Assembly (NCBI GenBank): GCA_002389675.1
Contig: DGQF01000010.1
Location: forward strand, 32,141-89,304
Reading direction: 5' to 3'
Origin: Gammaproteobacteria bacterium UBA4421
GTDB taxonomy: Bacteria; Pseudomonadota; Gammaproteobacteria; Pseudomonadales; Azotimanducaceae
DNA: 57,164 nucleotides
In this document: positions 34,424-43,944 of the stretch, piece after piece
How positions within the stretch are numbered: the first letter of the stretch is position 1
How the letters are laid out: each line of letters begins with the position of its first letter
Translations under genes and position numbers: made by a program
The notes under the pieces: generated by a model
What the model saw: only the letters and a program-made list of their open reading frames with translations
What the model was told of the DNA's origin: nothing
The model's database searches: none

Positions 34424-35182
34424 ATGTCGCTTACTCCAACGCAAATTGATGACTATTTCAGGTTTGGATACGTGGTGTTACGCAAACTCATCGATCCGCT
34501 TGCACTTGAACAGTACAACCGGCGCTTTTTAGCACTTGTCGAAGGCAGGCAAGCGCTGGCGGCGGGTATGAAAATCATGCGAGACGTCATGGTGGTAAAA
34601 GGGGCAGTGGCGCCTGAAACGCCTGTTCATGGGGTCAATAAATTATTATGTTTAGAAGAGGATGAGATTTTATTCGGCTTTGCTCGTCACCTTGAATTGG
34701 TCGCGGCGGTGCAAAGTTTGATTGGTAGCGCGCTATATAGCTTGTCTTCCAATGTATTTAATAAGCCGCCAGGGGTTGATGGTAAGCATCCGATGCATCA
34801 AGACTTGCGCTACTTTAAGTTGCAGCCGGCTGAGAAAATTGTCGGCGTATGGACGGCTATGTTACCTGCCACCCGCGCATCAGGTTGCCTAGCAGTCATT
34901 CCCGAGTCCCATAAACGCGGTTTATTTGAGCACCAACTCCCGGATTGGACGCATATCAATCATGGTTTTTTTGGGATTGAGTCAATTGATCTTAGTGGTC
35001 GCGAGCATATTGAGATGGCCCCCGGTGACACGTTGCTGTTTCATCCATTATTGGTTCATGGCTCTGGATCGAATACAAGCGCCCAATTTCGACGGGCAAT
35101 TTCTGTGCACTATGCTGCCGCTTCGTGCCAGTCGCCGAACAACGATTGGCGGCGCAACCCGTTTACGCGCAGAATTGTTTAA
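34424..35182 (+). CDS. Phytanoyl-CoA dioxygenase (PhyH) family protein
   Basis: A 252 aa Fe(II)/2-oxoglutarate-dependent dioxygenase. The iron ligands H-x-D are in MHQDLRYF (around residue 125) and the distal His is in LLVHGSGSN; the 2-oxoglutarate-binding Arg follows in FRRAISVHY. GSHxxG-like SHKRGLFEH is typical of the family. It would hydroxylate a small or acyl-type substrate. It diverges from the SDR and converges on a GNAT gene with only six bases between stops. Confidence 0.87.
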   Translation: MSLTPTQIDDYFRFGYVVLRKLIDPLALEQYNRRFLALVEGRQALAAGMKIMRDVMVVKGAVAPETPVHGVNKLLCLEEDEILFGFARHLELVAAVQSLIGSALYSLSSNVFNKPPGVDGKHPMHQDLRYFKLQPAEKIVGVWTAMLPATRASGCLAVIPESHKRGLFEHQLPDWTHINHGFFGIESIDLSGREHIEMAPGDTLLFHPLLVHGSGSNTSAQFRRAISVHYAAASCQSPNNDWRRNPFTRRIV

Positions 35183-35188
35183 TGCAGA

Positions 35189-35665
35189 TCAATCATCGAG
35201 CCATTTAATGGCCCGAATAAGCTCGCTGTCATAGCCGTGGTGATCGTATAAACGGCGGGCACGCACATTATTAGCAAAGACATGCAGGCTGATCGACTGG
35301 GCGCCTTTTCGCGCGGCAGTTTGCTCTGCGTGCGTCAGCAGGCGTTTGCCCAAGCCCAAACCTCGCGCCTTGGGCGCAACAACAATGGCTTCCAGATGTG
35401 CGCTGGGCGCGTGGCTAAGAAGTTCTTTGCGCAGCGTGACCAGGATTAAGCCGAGCGGTTCGTTATCTATATCAGCGATGACTTCCACATAACTGTGTTG
35501 GGTTTTGCCTTGAGCGACCCGCTTGAGCAGGGCAGCATCACTCTCCCAAAGGTCTTTGGGGTTGCGTCGATCAGGTACGTTAAAATTTGCTAACTGCGGC
35601 AGCAGGTCGAGCATTTTTGAGACATCGAGTTCAGCCAGTGGTCGCAGGGTATAGTTATCTGTCAT
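35189..35665 (-). CDS. GNAT-family N-acetyltransferase
   Basis: A 158 aa acetyltransferase. The acetyl-CoA binding motif A appears as VAPKARGLGLGKRLL (R-G-x-G-x-G-K), preceded by the strand HLEAIVVA, and motif B has NNVRARRLYDHHGYD. The acceptor is unknown. It converges on the PhyH gene and diverges from the APC permease, with 31 bases between starts. Confidence 0.9.
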   Translation of the reverse strand: MTDNYTLRPLAELDVSKMLDLLPQLANFNVPDRRNPKDLWESDAALLKRVAQGKTQHSYVEVIADIDNEPLGLILVTLRKELLSHAPSAHLEAIVVAPKARGLGLGKRLLTHAEQTAARKGAQSISLHVFANNVRARRLYDHHGYDSELIRAIKWLDD

Positions 35666-35696
35666 GATGGTCAGCTTAACAAAAAGGATGATTTAA

Positions 35697-37004
35697 TTGG
35701 CAATAAGTCCCGGAAAGTTTAGCCGCAATACGGCAATCAGTATCGTGATTGCTAACATGGTGGGTACCGGCGTTTTTACCAGCTTAGGTTTTCAATTGCT
35801 GGATATTCAGTCTGCACCGGTGATTATTTTGTTGTGGGTGGTTGGCGGTGTGTTGTCCCTTTGCGGTGCCCTGTGTTACGCCGAGTTGGGGGCTGCCTTG
35901 CCAAGATCCGGTGGTGAGTACAATTTTCTAGGACAGATCTATCATCCTGCTGCGGGCTTTGTATCCGGTTGGGTTTCGACCACCATCGGTTTTGCAGCAC
36001 CCACTGCGCTGGCCGCAATTACTTCTGCAACCTACCTCAACGCGGTTTTTGAAGATATCCCGGTAGTGGGTGCGGCCGTGGCTTTGGTTCTTTTGGTTGG
36101 CATGATTCACTTGGGCAGTCGTGCGGGCAGTGCGCGCTTTCAACTATTGTTTACCGGGATCAAAGTTCTACTGATTTTGATATTTATCTTCGCAGCGTGG
36201 TGGCACGTCGATCAGTTGCAAGTTTTGCGTTGGGTGCCTGAGTCTGCCGACCTCGCCCTTGTAACAAGCGGCGCTTTTGCCATTGCTTTGATTTATGTCA
36301 ACTACGCTTATACCGGTTGGAATGCAGCAACCTATTTGGTGGGCGAGGTTGAGGGTGGGGCCCGCCATCTACCACAAATACTGTTAATCGGCAGTGGTGT
36401 GGTAATGGCGCTTTACGTTCTTTTGCATCTGATGTTTTTGTCGGTAGCGCCTATGGCGGCAGTCGCAGGGAAGTTGGAGGTGGGATATGTGGTTGCGGGT
36501 TTTGCATTTGGTGACGGTGGTTCGAATTTAGTGGGCTTGATGCTGGCCCTTTTGCTGGTCTCCACGGTTTCAGCGATGGTTATTGCTGGACCTCGGGCCC
36601 TGCAGGTCATTGGTCAAGATTTTCATGCTCTGCGTTTTCTCGCCTATGAAAATCGTCATGGCGTGCCAGCCTCTGCAATTGCTTTCCAAACCGCTGTGAC
36701 ACTGGCCCTAGTGATTACGTCCACGTTTGATACGATTTTAGTGTTTGCCAGCTTCACCCTCGCCTTAAATACGCTGCTCACTGTCGCCGGTGTGTGGGTG
36801 TTGAGACGTAATCAACCTGATCTATCGAGACCGTTTAAGGTGCCTTGTTATCCGTGGCCTATGGTCATTTACGTTGCAATAACGCTGTGGACATTGGTTT
36901 TTGTGGTGTATGAACGGCCTGTTGAGGCGCTGGTGGGGGGTGGATTAATTGTTGCAGGTTGGTTGTTCTACCAAGCGACCCGCGATAGGGTAATCGAGCA
37001 TTAG
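35697..37004 (+). CDS. APC-family amino acid/amine permease
   Basis: A 435 aa inner membrane transporter with about twelve helices. The first helix carries the unwound APC motif VIANMVGTGVFTSLG, and LCGALCYAELGAALPRSGGEY is the conserved helix 3 region. It probably imports an amino acid or amine by proton or sodium symport. The start is TTG 35697 with AAGGATG upstream. The following crotonase gene is 20 bases away, so they may be cotranscribed. Confidence 0.88.
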   Translation: MAISPGKFSRNTAISIVIANMVGTGVFTSLGFQLLDIQSAPVIILLWVVGGVLSLCGALCYAELGAALPRSGGEYNFLGQIYHPAAGFVSGWVSTTIGFAAPTALAAITSATYLNAVFEDIPVVGAAVALVLLVGMIHLGSRAGSARFQLLFTGIKVLLILIFIFAAWWHVDQLQVLRWVPESADLALVTSGAFAIALIYVNYAYTGWNAATYLVGEVEGGARHLPQILLIGSGVVMALYVLLHLMFLSVAPMAAVAGKLEVGYVVAGFAFGDGGSNLVGLMLALLLVSTVSAMVIAGPRALQVIGQDFHALRFLAYENRHGVPASAIAFQTAVTLALVITSTFDTILVFASFTLALNTLLTVAGVWVLRRNQPDLSRPFKVPCYPWPMVIYVAITLWTLVFVVYERPVEALVGGGLIVAGWLFYQATRDRVIEH

Positions 37005-37024
37005 TAATTGTTAAAGGAAGCTAA

Positions 37025-37846
37025 ATGAGCAATCACCTTATTGAAAGTTTTGCGGATGGCGTTGCTACGCTTACCATGAATCGGCCTTCGGCGCGTAATG
37101 CCATGAGCGGCGAGATGATGGCGGCGATGACAGAGGCATTACCTCGTCTGGCCGCGGATCGCAATGTTCGATGCGTCGTACTCACGGGTGCCGGGGGCGC
37201 ATTTTGCGCGGGTGGTGATGTGAAAGGTTTTGCGTCGGAGGCAGGTTCTGGTGATCCCGCTGCCAGCGGTAAGCCCAGTGGTTTTGATTTAGAAGGCCGC
37301 GCGCATGGACTGCGCTCAGGAATGGAGTTATCTCGCATTCTGCACGAAATGCCCAAGCCCACGCTTGCTGCAATTCCAGGTCCGGCGGCGGGTGCTGGCT
37401 TCTCGTTGGCCTTAGCGTGTGATCTGCGGATTGCGCTGGATACGGCTAAATTTACAACAGCGTTTTCAAAAATTGGGTTGTCAGGTGACTATGGTGGTTC
37501 TTTCTTCCTACCGTATTTGGTGGGTCAGGCGAAAGCGCGTGAGCTTTATTTTACAGGCAAAGTCATTAGTGGCACACAAGCGATGGAAATAGGTCTGGTC
37601 AATGAGGTAGCTGGCGCTCAAGAGTTTGACAGTGCGGTCGCAAAGATGGCCACTGAATTGGCGAGTCTGCCGACGGTTGCCGTTGGGTATATGAAAAAAA
37701 ATCTCAATGCGGCTTACGGTGGGTCGCTCAGCGACACCTTTGATCGGGAAGCAATGCATATGATTCGGTGTTTTATGACCGATGACCACAAAGGCGCAGC
37801 GGTCGCTTTTGTTGAAAAGCGCGCGCCCGAGTTCAACGGTAGATAA
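37025..37846 (+). CDS. Enoyl-CoA hydratase/isomerase family protein (PaaG-like)
   Basis: A 273 aa crotonase. The oxyanion-hole segments are GAGGAFCAGGDVKGF and AAIPGPAAGAGFSLAL. The active site resembles PaaG (2-(1,2-epoxy-1,2-dihydrophenyl)acetyl-CoA isomerase): TTAFSKIGLSGDYGG, with Phe at the classical first Glu and Asp in the following loop; PaaG has MAFSKLGLIPDCGG. An isomerase or related function is more likely than hydration. An AAAGGAAG ribosome binding site precedes it. The sodium-dependent transporter follows directly. Confidence 0.86.
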   Translation: MSNHLIESFADGVATLTMNRPSARNAMSGEMMAAMTEALPRLAADRNVRCVVLTGAGGAFCAGGDVKGFASEAGSGDPAASGKPSGFDLEGRAHGLRSGMELSRILHEMPKPTLAAIPGPAAGAGFSLALACDLRIALDTAKFTTAFSKIGLSGDYGGSFFLPYLVGQAKARELYFTGKVISGTQAMEIGLVNEVAGAQEFDSAVAKMATELASLPTVAVGYMKKNLNAAYGGSLSDTFDREAMHMIRCFMTDDHKGAAVAFVEKRAPEFNGR

Positions 37847-37850
37847 AATA

Positions 37851-39200
37851 TTGGGGACAGTTTCCAGTTTTTGGCATTCGCGTTTTGGATTTCTTATGGC
37901 GGCGACAGGGTTTTCTGTTGGCCTTGGAAATATATGGCGTTTTCCGTATGTAACGGGCGAAAACGGCGGTTCGGCATTTGTTTTGATCTATTTGTTTGCG
38001 GCGTTTGCGATTGGCGTGCCAATTCTTATGTCAGAGATCATGATCGGCCGGCGCGGAGGCGCGACGCCGCCAATGTCAATGCGCGAGGTCGCCTTGGCCA
38101 GCAAGCGCAGCCCTTCTTGGGCATGGTTGGGTTATCTCAACCTGCTTACCGGATTTGCAATTGCCGCAGTATATACGGTGGTAACGGGGTGGGTGCTGTT
38201 CTATTTGTTTGAGGCTCTATGGGGCGGATTGGACCAACTGGATGTTGCAACTTCACCGGATTATTTTAATGCGTTGCTGGCAGACATTCCTGCACTGATG
38301 TTTTGGGGCGCGTTGCCGCTTGTGATAACGGGTTGCATTATTGCAGGCGGCGTGGCGAAGGGCATTGAGCGTGCGGCGAAATGTCTGATGCCGCTGTTGA
38401 TATTGCTGCTGCTCAGTCTGGTGGTGCATAACGTTTTTATGGGCGGTATGCCAGAAACATTGGATTACCTGTTTAGCGCTGATTTTTCGAAAGTTACCCC
38501 CGCGACCGTGCTCACGGCTGTGGGTCATGCTTTTTTTAGTATCGGCGTGGGCATGGGCGCGATGATGATGTATGGCGCCTATTTGCCCCCGCATATATCT
38601 ATCGCAACCAGTGCCGTGGTGGTAGCGCTGATTGATACTTCAGTCGCGCTTATCGCGGGCTTAGTGATTTTTCCGATGGTATTTCATCATCAACTCGACC
38701 CAGCCGGGGGCGCTGGTCTCATCTTCCAGACGTTGCCGATAGCCTTCGCACAAATGCCTGCGGGAGGATTGGTGGCGGTGTTGTTTTTTCTGCTGCTGGG
38801 CTTAGCCGCGCTTTCTTCGCTGGTTGGATTGTGCGAGCCACTGGTCGCATGGGTGGGTGAGCGATTTAAGCTGCGCCGTATCAGGAGTTTGGTGGTATTG
38901 ATGGGTGTTATGGCAGCTGCGGCCATGACCAGTGTATTGAGCTATAACCTGTGGCAGGACGTTACGTTATTTGGCTATAGCATGAACTGGTTAATGTCGT
39001 ATCTTCCGGATCAATTCATGCTGCCTCTAGGCGGTTTTTTAATTGCCCTATTTGCCGGTTGGTTTATCCAATCCTCCGAAGCTAAAGATGAACTTAATAT
39101 ATCGAGCCCCCGTCTTTTCGCGCTTTGGCATCTTTTGATGCGTTTTGCCGTGGTGCCGGCGTTATTTATCATTTTGTTGACGGGATTGGTGGTGCAGTAA
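37851..39200 (+). CDS. Sodium-dependent transporter (NSS/SNF family)
   Basis: A neurotransmitter:sodium symporter-type carrier of about 449 aa with roughly eleven to twelve helices. The helix 1 sodium and substrate site reads GFSVGLGNIWRFPYVTGENGG, typical of bacterial NSS proteins such as LeuT and MhsT. It probably imports an amino acid with sodium, which fits the sodium-pumping NQR. TTG 37851, four bases after the crotonase stop, is chosen; ATG 37782 within the crotonase gene would add 23 residues. Its stop overlaps the next start by one base (TAATG). Confidence 0.88.
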   Translation: MGTVSSFWHSRFGFLMAATGFSVGLGNIWRFPYVTGENGGSAFVLIYLFAAFAIGVPILMSEIMIGRRGGATPPMSMREVALASKRSPSWAWLGYLNLLTGFAIAAVYTVVTGWVLFYLFEALWGGLDQLDVATSPDYFNALLADIPALMFWGALPLVITGCIIAGGVAKGIERAAKCLMPLLILLLLSLVVHNVFMGGMPETLDYLFSADFSKVTPATVLTAVGHAFFSIGVGMGAMMMYGAYLPPHISIATSAVVVALIDTSVALIAGLVIFPMVFHHQLDPAGGAGLIFQTLPIAFAQMPAGGLVAVLFFLLLGLAALSSLVGLCEPLVAWVGERFKLRRIRSLVVLMGVMAAAAMTSVLSYNLWQDVTLFGYSMNWLMSYLPDQFMLPLGGFLIALFAGWFIQSSEAKDELNISSPRLFALWHLLMRFAVVPALFIILLTGLVVQ

Positions 39201-40069
39201 TGCTCAGCTGTTATCGCGGCAGCGTTAACCGCTGGGAATGTGATGAAAATGACCATCTCAATGTGCGCTTTTATGTTGAAAAACATGGGCAGGCACTCAT
39301 TGGCGCACTGGGTTTTCTTGGGGTTCAAATCGAACCAAACACCGTCTTGAGTCGGGTAGAACTGCAACATCTGAGATTTATACGTGAAGCGCGTATTGCT
39401 GCACCTCTGTCGGGCTACTCAGCACTTGTCGGGATGAGTGGTGCACAAATTGAAATTCTGACCGAGTTGCGCAGCCAAGACCAAGTGCTGTCCACCTGCG
39501 TTCATCGATTGCAGCTCGGCATCGACGACATTAATGCTAGGTTGAAAGATTGGTCGTTGCTGGCATTACCGCTCTACGCTCAGAGCAAGGGCATTGTAGA
39601 TGTCAACGTCCCCTATGTGGATCTCGCCCATCAAGAGCTTCAGCACTGTGGATTCGAATGTGTGGGCCTTGGTGTTGTCGGGAACGAGCTGTGCCATGCA
39701 CGGGGCGCACTTAAAATACACCATTATATGGGAGTGATCTCAGATGGGATGCCCCATTTATGGGGCAAATTGCTGGCGGGTAGCTTTACTCAGGAGACGC
39801 CCGAGGGCGGTGCTGTGCTAGAATTTCGGATTCGCTATCATCAGCCCTTGATTTTAGGTGCACGCTATTCGATTCAGTCCGGACTGCTGCACTTTGGCGC
39901 CAAAGTGTACAACTTTGCTCATATGATCTTTGATCTTGATAGAGGGACTCTGTGTGTTTCGGCGGAAGCCGTGGCGGTGCGTATGGATCTAACCACCCGC
40001 AAGGCGGTTGAGACATCTGCCGCGCGGCATGCCAGTGTGAGTGACCGGCAACTGTTGCCACGTGTCTGA
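39200..40069 (+). CDS. Acyl-CoA thioesterase-like protein (double hot-dog)
   Basis: A 289 aa protein with two hot-dog domains. The first (about 1-125) opens with YRGSVNRWECDENDHLNVRFY, resembling the 4HBT active-site helix with Asp/Glu and Asn; the second (about 140-270) has HHYMGVISDGMPHLW. It probably hydrolyses acyl-CoA or serves as a hydratase-like partner of the acyl-CoA ligase encoded next. It starts inside the stop of the sodium transporter (TAATG), showing translational coupling. Confidence 0.78.
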   Translation: MLSCYRGSVNRWECDENDHLNVRFYVEKHGQALIGALGFLGVQIEPNTVLSRVELQHLRFIREARIAAPLSGYSALVGMSGAQIEILTELRSQDQVLSTCVHRLQLGIDDINARLKDWSLLALPLYAQSKGIVDVNVPYVDLAHQELQHCGFECVGLGVVGNELCHARGALKIHHYMGVISDGMPHLWGKLLAGSFTQETPEGGAVLEFRIRYHQPLILGARYSIQSGLLHFGAKVYNFAHMIFDLDRGTLCVSAEAVAVRMDLTTRKAVETSAARHASVSDRQLLPRV

Positions 40070-40100
40070 TTCAAATCAAAATATTTCTCAAGGAGGTTTT

Positions 40101-41753
40101 GTGGGTATATTTGACGAGTCGTTAGATCAGAATGAAGCGAATTTCACCGTACTGTCGCCGGTATCTTTTCTGCGCCGCGCGGCGCAAATCTATCCGCAAA
40201 AGATTGCGCTGGTTCATGGTGATAGAACGTTGACCTGGCGGGAAGTCTGGCATCGATCTGTCGCCGTCGCCTGTGCTCTTAAGGCACGCGGTATCCAGCG
40301 AGGGGATACGGTGGCAATTCTCAGTGCAAACATACCGGAAATGTTTGAAGCGCATTTTGCCGTGCCCATGTGCGGTGGCGTCCTGAACGCTATCAACATT
40401 CGCCTAGACCCAACAACGATAGCGTTCAGTTTGGATCATGGTGAAGCGAAAATGTTCGTGGTCGACAAAGAATTTGGTGAACTCGCGGCGGCTGCACTCA
40501 AACAGGTGCCGGCCGATGCGCTGCAGGTGATTAGCATTGACGATCTGCAGTTGGCTGACGGGAGTCTCGTCAGTAGCGATACATGGGATACCCTAATTGC
40601 AGAGGGGCAGGGCGAGGCTGATCAGATCGGGATGCCTTACGACGCGCTGGCTTTTTTGCCCGTTGATGAGTGGGATGCTATTGCGTTGAGCTACACGTCG
40701 GGGACCACTGGGAATCCCAAAGGAGTGGTTTCTCACCATCGCGGGGCCTACCTCAACGCCGTATCCAACGCACTGACCTGGAATATGGGTGATCACCCGG
40801 TCTATCTTTGGACCCTGCCCATGTTTCATTGTAATGGCTGGTGTTTCCCTTGGACCCTGGCGGTCAATGCGGGCACCAGTATTTGTTTACGCCAGGTCCG
40901 CCCAAAGGCTGTATTCGAGGCAATTTCGAAGCATCATGTTACCCATTTCTGCGGCGCTCCGGTGGTGTTGAATACCCTGCTCAGCGCCTCTGGGAATTTG
41001 AAACAATTAATTCAGCATGAGGTGCGAGTGATGACCGCTGGAGCTGCGCCGCCGCCTGCCATTCTTGCTGGAATGCAGAGTCTGGGTGTCGAAGTGACGC
41101 ACGTTTATGGTCTAACGGAGACCTATGGACCAGTTACGTTATGCGCTTGGCAAGGCGAGTTGTGGGATCATTTGGGCATAGATGAGCAAGCACGGCTGAA
41201 GTCTCGACAGGGCGTGGGCGGGCCAATGCTTGAAGGCTTAATGGTGGCAGACCCAGAAACGATGATTCCTGTCCCGCAAGATGGAGAGACGTTAGGCGAG
41301 GTCATGATGCGGGGCAATAACGTCATGAAGGGGTATCTGAAAAACCCGGCTGCAACAGCTGAATCTTTTGCTGGCGGCTGGTTTCATTCTGGCGATTTAG
41401 CGGTTTGGCATGCAGATGGGTACATTCAAATCAAAGACCGGTCAAAAGACATCATTATCTCTGGTGGAGAAAATATCTCGAGCATTGAAATAGAAGACTT
41501 GCTCTACAGGCATCCGGCCGTCTTAGAAGCGGCTGTGGTGGCCAAAACGGACGCCAAATGGGGCGAAACGCCCTGTGCATTTGTTACCCTACGGCCCGAT
41601 GAAACCCTGAGTGAGGCCGAAATCAGGGACTATTGCCGAGAACATTTGGCGAAATTTAAGGTGCCTAAATATGTCGCATTTGTGAAGTTGCCTACAACCT
41701 CCACCGGGAAAGTGCAAAAGTTTGTGCTGCGAGAAATGGCGCAGGCTCTGTGA
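40101..41753 (+). CDS. AMP-dependent acyl-CoA synthetase/ligase
   Basis: A 550 aa adenylate-forming enzyme that activates a carboxylic acid to its CoA thioester. The P-loop-like motif is SYTSGTTGNPKGVV, VYGLTETYGP is the A5 motif, GWFHSGDLAVW is A7, and DRSKDIIISGGENISS and the C-terminal Lys in TSTGKVQKF are also present. It resembles medium-chain and aryl or dimethylsulfoniopropionate-type ligases in overall pattern; the acid is not determined. GTG 40101 is chosen because AGGAGG lies four bases upstream; GTG near 40062 is a longer alternative. Confidence 0.9.
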   Translation: MGIFDESLDQNEANFTVLSPVSFLRRAAQIYPQKIALVHGDRTLTWREVWHRSVAVACALKARGIQRGDTVAILSANIPEMFEAHFAVPMCGGVLNAINIRLDPTTIAFSLDHGEAKMFVVDKEFGELAAAALKQVPADALQVISIDDLQLADGSLVSSDTWDTLIAEGQGEADQIGMPYDALAFLPVDEWDAIALSYTSGTTGNPKGVVSHHRGAYLNAVSNALTWNMGDHPVYLWTLPMFHCNGWCFPWTLAVNAGTSICLRQVRPKAVFEAISKHHVTHFCGAPVVLNTLLSASGNLKQLIQHEVRVMTAGAAPPPAILAGMQSLGVEVTHVYGLTETYGPVTLCAWQGELWDHLGIDEQARLKSRQGVGGPMLEGLMVADPETMIPVPQDGETLGEVMMRGNNVMKGYLKNPAATAESFAGGWFHSGDLAVWHADGYIQIKDRSKDIIISGGENISSIEIEDLLYRHPAVLEAAVVAKTDAKWGETPCAFVTLRPDETLSEAEIRDYCREHLAKFKVPKYVAFVKLPTTSTGKVQKFVLREMAQAL

Positions 41754-42442
41754 TGAAAAAGCCCGCAATCTTTCTATTCATGCTACTGATACTGATAGTG
41801 ACGGCTTATTTTTTGCCCTTACTTGAGTGGCTCAATAGCCTATTTACATGGATACAAAACCACCCTGAGGTCTCATGGGTGGTGTTTGCAGGCATTTATA
41901 TAGGCGCTACTGTTTTGTTGCTGCCAGGCAGTCTTCTCACCCTAGGGGCGGGATTTTTGTTTGGGTTGGGTTACGGATTTGCCGTCGTCTCCTTTTCGAG
42001 TGTGGCGGGCGCTGCGTGTGCGTTTTTAGTGGGACGATTTTTCGCCCGCGAATGGGTCGCGCAAAAATTGCTGGAAATGCCACGATTTGCGGCGTTAGAT
42101 AAGGCAGTGGCAGAACGGGGAGCGATGATTGTTTTTTTGACCCGATTGTCGCCACTGTTTCCATTTAATTTGTTGAATTACGGTTTAAGTTTAACGGCGG
42201 TGCCGTTTTGGACATTTGTTGGGCTGTCGTGGATTGGCATGATGCCGGCGACCCTGCTCTATGTTTATTTGGGGTCTATTGCCTCGGATTTGGCCAGTTT
42301 ACTCGCAGGCGACGTTGGGTCCTCGCCAATCGGCAATACCCTCTTATATGTTGGACTGCTAGCTACCCTGATATTGACGGTGGTGATATCTAGAATTGCA
42401 ACGCGGGCGTTGCGTGAAAAATTAGACGAGGCCGCTGTATGA
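41750..42442 (+). CDS. TVP38/TMEM64 family membrane protein (VTT domain)
   Basis: A 230 aa inner membrane protein with the SNARE-associated/VTT domain, the fold of DedA and TMEM41B lipid scramblases. The conserved re-entrant segment is present (PGSLLTLGAGFLFGLGYGF) along with FLTRLSPLFPFNLLNYGLSL. About five or six hydrophobic segments are visible. It shares ATGA with both the ligase before and the disulfide oxidoreductase after. Pairing of this family with mercuric reductase-like proteins is common in proteobacteria, but the shared role is not established. Confidence 0.87.
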   Translation: MMKKPAIFLFMLLILIVTAYFLPLLEWLNSLFTWIQNHPEVSWVVFAGIYIGATVLLLPGSLLTLGAGFLFGLGYGFAVVSFSSVAGAACAFLVGRFFAREWVAQKLLEMPRFAALDKAVAERGAMIVFLTRLSPLFPFNLLNYGLSLTAVPFWTFVGLSWIGMMPATLLYVYLGSIASDLASLLAGDVGSSPIGNTLLYVGLLATLILTVVISRIATRALREKLDEAAV

Positions 42443-43884
42443 ATTACCCTGGGGATCAATTCGACGCAATAACGGCCGCTGCCGTGAGCCCGGATCAGTA
42501 TCAAAATCCAAAGCCTCAAGGTCGTTACCATCTGGTAGTCATCGGAGCCGGTCCAGCCGGATTAATCACCGCCATCAGCGCTGCGGGTCTCGGTGCGAAG
42601 GTGGCTCTTGTCGAACGACACCGGATGGGCGGGGACTGTTTGAACGTGGGATGCATCCCCAGTAAAGCGCTGCTGGAATATACCTCAACGTTCCCCGGCG
42701 GAGATTTCTCTGACGCTTTTAGTTGGCTGCGTGAAGTGCGCGCGGGTATTGCGCCACATGATTCTGTTGACCGTTACCGTGATGCCGGGGTGGATGTATT
42801 TATGGGGGAGGCGTCTTTCAACACGACAGGTAATCTATGCGTTGGTAACGCTGTATTGCATGCCCGTCGAACAGTTATTTGCACCGGTGCTCGAGCTGAT
42901 GTACCGGCGATTCCTGGCTTGCGAGAAGCGCATCCGCTGACCAACGAGACTGTGTTTGATTTGACTCAAGCCCCTGCCAGCCTTGCTATCTTAGGTGCCG
43001 GAGCGATTGGCTGTGAACTGGCGTTAGTCTTTGCTCGTCTTGGTGTGCAGGTGCACTTATTTGAGCTGGCCGATCGCGTGTTACCACTGGAAGACGGTGA
43101 TGCCAGTCAAGCGGTGCAGTTGGCCTTGGCTGCTGCAGGCGTTAAGTTGCATCTAGGTAGTGGTGTTGAACGGGTCCGGGTTGTGGCCGCCGGATTTGAA
43201 GTTTCAGCCGGAGTTGCCGTCCACACCGCCGAAAAAATACTGGTGTCAATGGGGCGCCGCGCGAATACAGAATCGCTGAACCTAGGCGCGGTGGGTGTAG
43301 GTCTGACTCCTCGCGGATTGATTGTTACCGATGCGAAGCTGCGCACGACCAATAAAACCATTTATGCGGCTGGAGACTGTACCTCGGTGCAACAGTTTAC
43401 CCACCATGCCGATGCACAAGCACGCGCTGTGGTGCAAAACGCCTTATTTGCGCCAACGGCGAGGGTTGACCGCCTCATTGTGCCCCACTGCACCTATACG
43501 AAACCTGAGGTCGCCTCTGTTGGAGATAATGCCGCGGAATTGAAACGTAAGGGCCTTGTTTATGATGTCCATGAATTTGATTTTGCCGAATTGGACCGAG
43601 GACGCGCGGCAATAGATGGCGCTGGATTTGCGCGCGTTTATCTGCAAAAAGGCACAGACAAAATTTTAGGCGCGACATTAGTAGGCCACGATGCAGGAGA
43701 ACAGATAGCTCCGCTGTGTTTACTGATGAGCCAGGGGGTGGGTTTGAGCGCAGCAGGTAAAACACTATTTTCTTATCCGACAAGATCAGAATATTTGAAA
43801 CGCTTGGCGGATGCCTACACGCGCACTCGGTTTACGCCGACGGTTGCCGGTATCTTCAAACGTTGGCTTCGCCTGATCGGCTGA
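42439..43884 (+). CDS. Pyridine nucleotide-disulfide oxidoreductase (mercuric reductase-like)
   Basis: A 481 aa flavoprotein of the dihydrolipoamide dehydrogenase/mercuric reductase group. The FAD motif is VVIGAGPAGLITA, the redox-active pair C-x4-C is in GGDCLNVGCIPSKALLEY, the NAD motif is LGAGAIGCELAL and the second FAD motif is YAAGDC. It lacks the N-terminal metal-binding domain and the C-terminal Cys-Cys of true MerA, so mercury reduction is unlikely. The C-terminal region has TRSEYLKRLADAY instead of the His-Pro-Glu motif of lipoamide dehydrogenase. It is coupled to the VTT protein by ATGA. Confidence 0.87.
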   Translation: MNYPGDQFDAITAAAVSPDQYQNPKPQGRYHLVVIGAGPAGLITAISAAGLGAKVALVERHRMGGDCLNVGCIPSKALLEYTSTFPGGDFSDAFSWLREVRAGIAPHDSVDRYRDAGVDVFMGEASFNTTGNLCVGNAVLHARRTVICTGARADVPAIPGLREAHPLTNETVFDLTQAPASLAILGAGAIGCELALVFARLGVQVHLFELADRVLPLEDGDASQAVQLALAAAGVKLHLGSGVERVRVVAAGFEVSAGVAVHTAEKILVSMGRRANTESLNLGAVGVGLTPRGLIVTDAKLRTTNKTIYAAGDCTSVQQFTHHADAQARAVVQNALFAPTARVDRLIVPHCTYTKPEVASVGDNAAELKRKGLVYDVHEFDFAELDRGRAAIDGAGFARVYLQKGTDKILGATLVGHDAGEQIAPLCLLMSQGVGLSAAGKTLFSYPTRSEYLKRLADAYTRTRFTPTVAGIFKRWLRLIG

Positions 43885-43944
43885 ATTCGCCTGAATATGC
43901 TAAGCTCAATCGCGTTCGGCTTGCCGCAAACAATTGGAGTAGTT

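Noticed and set aside
42439..43884. Mercury resistance reductase MerA
   Set aside because: There is no N-terminal metal-binding domain, no C-terminal Cys pair and no other mer gene nearby.
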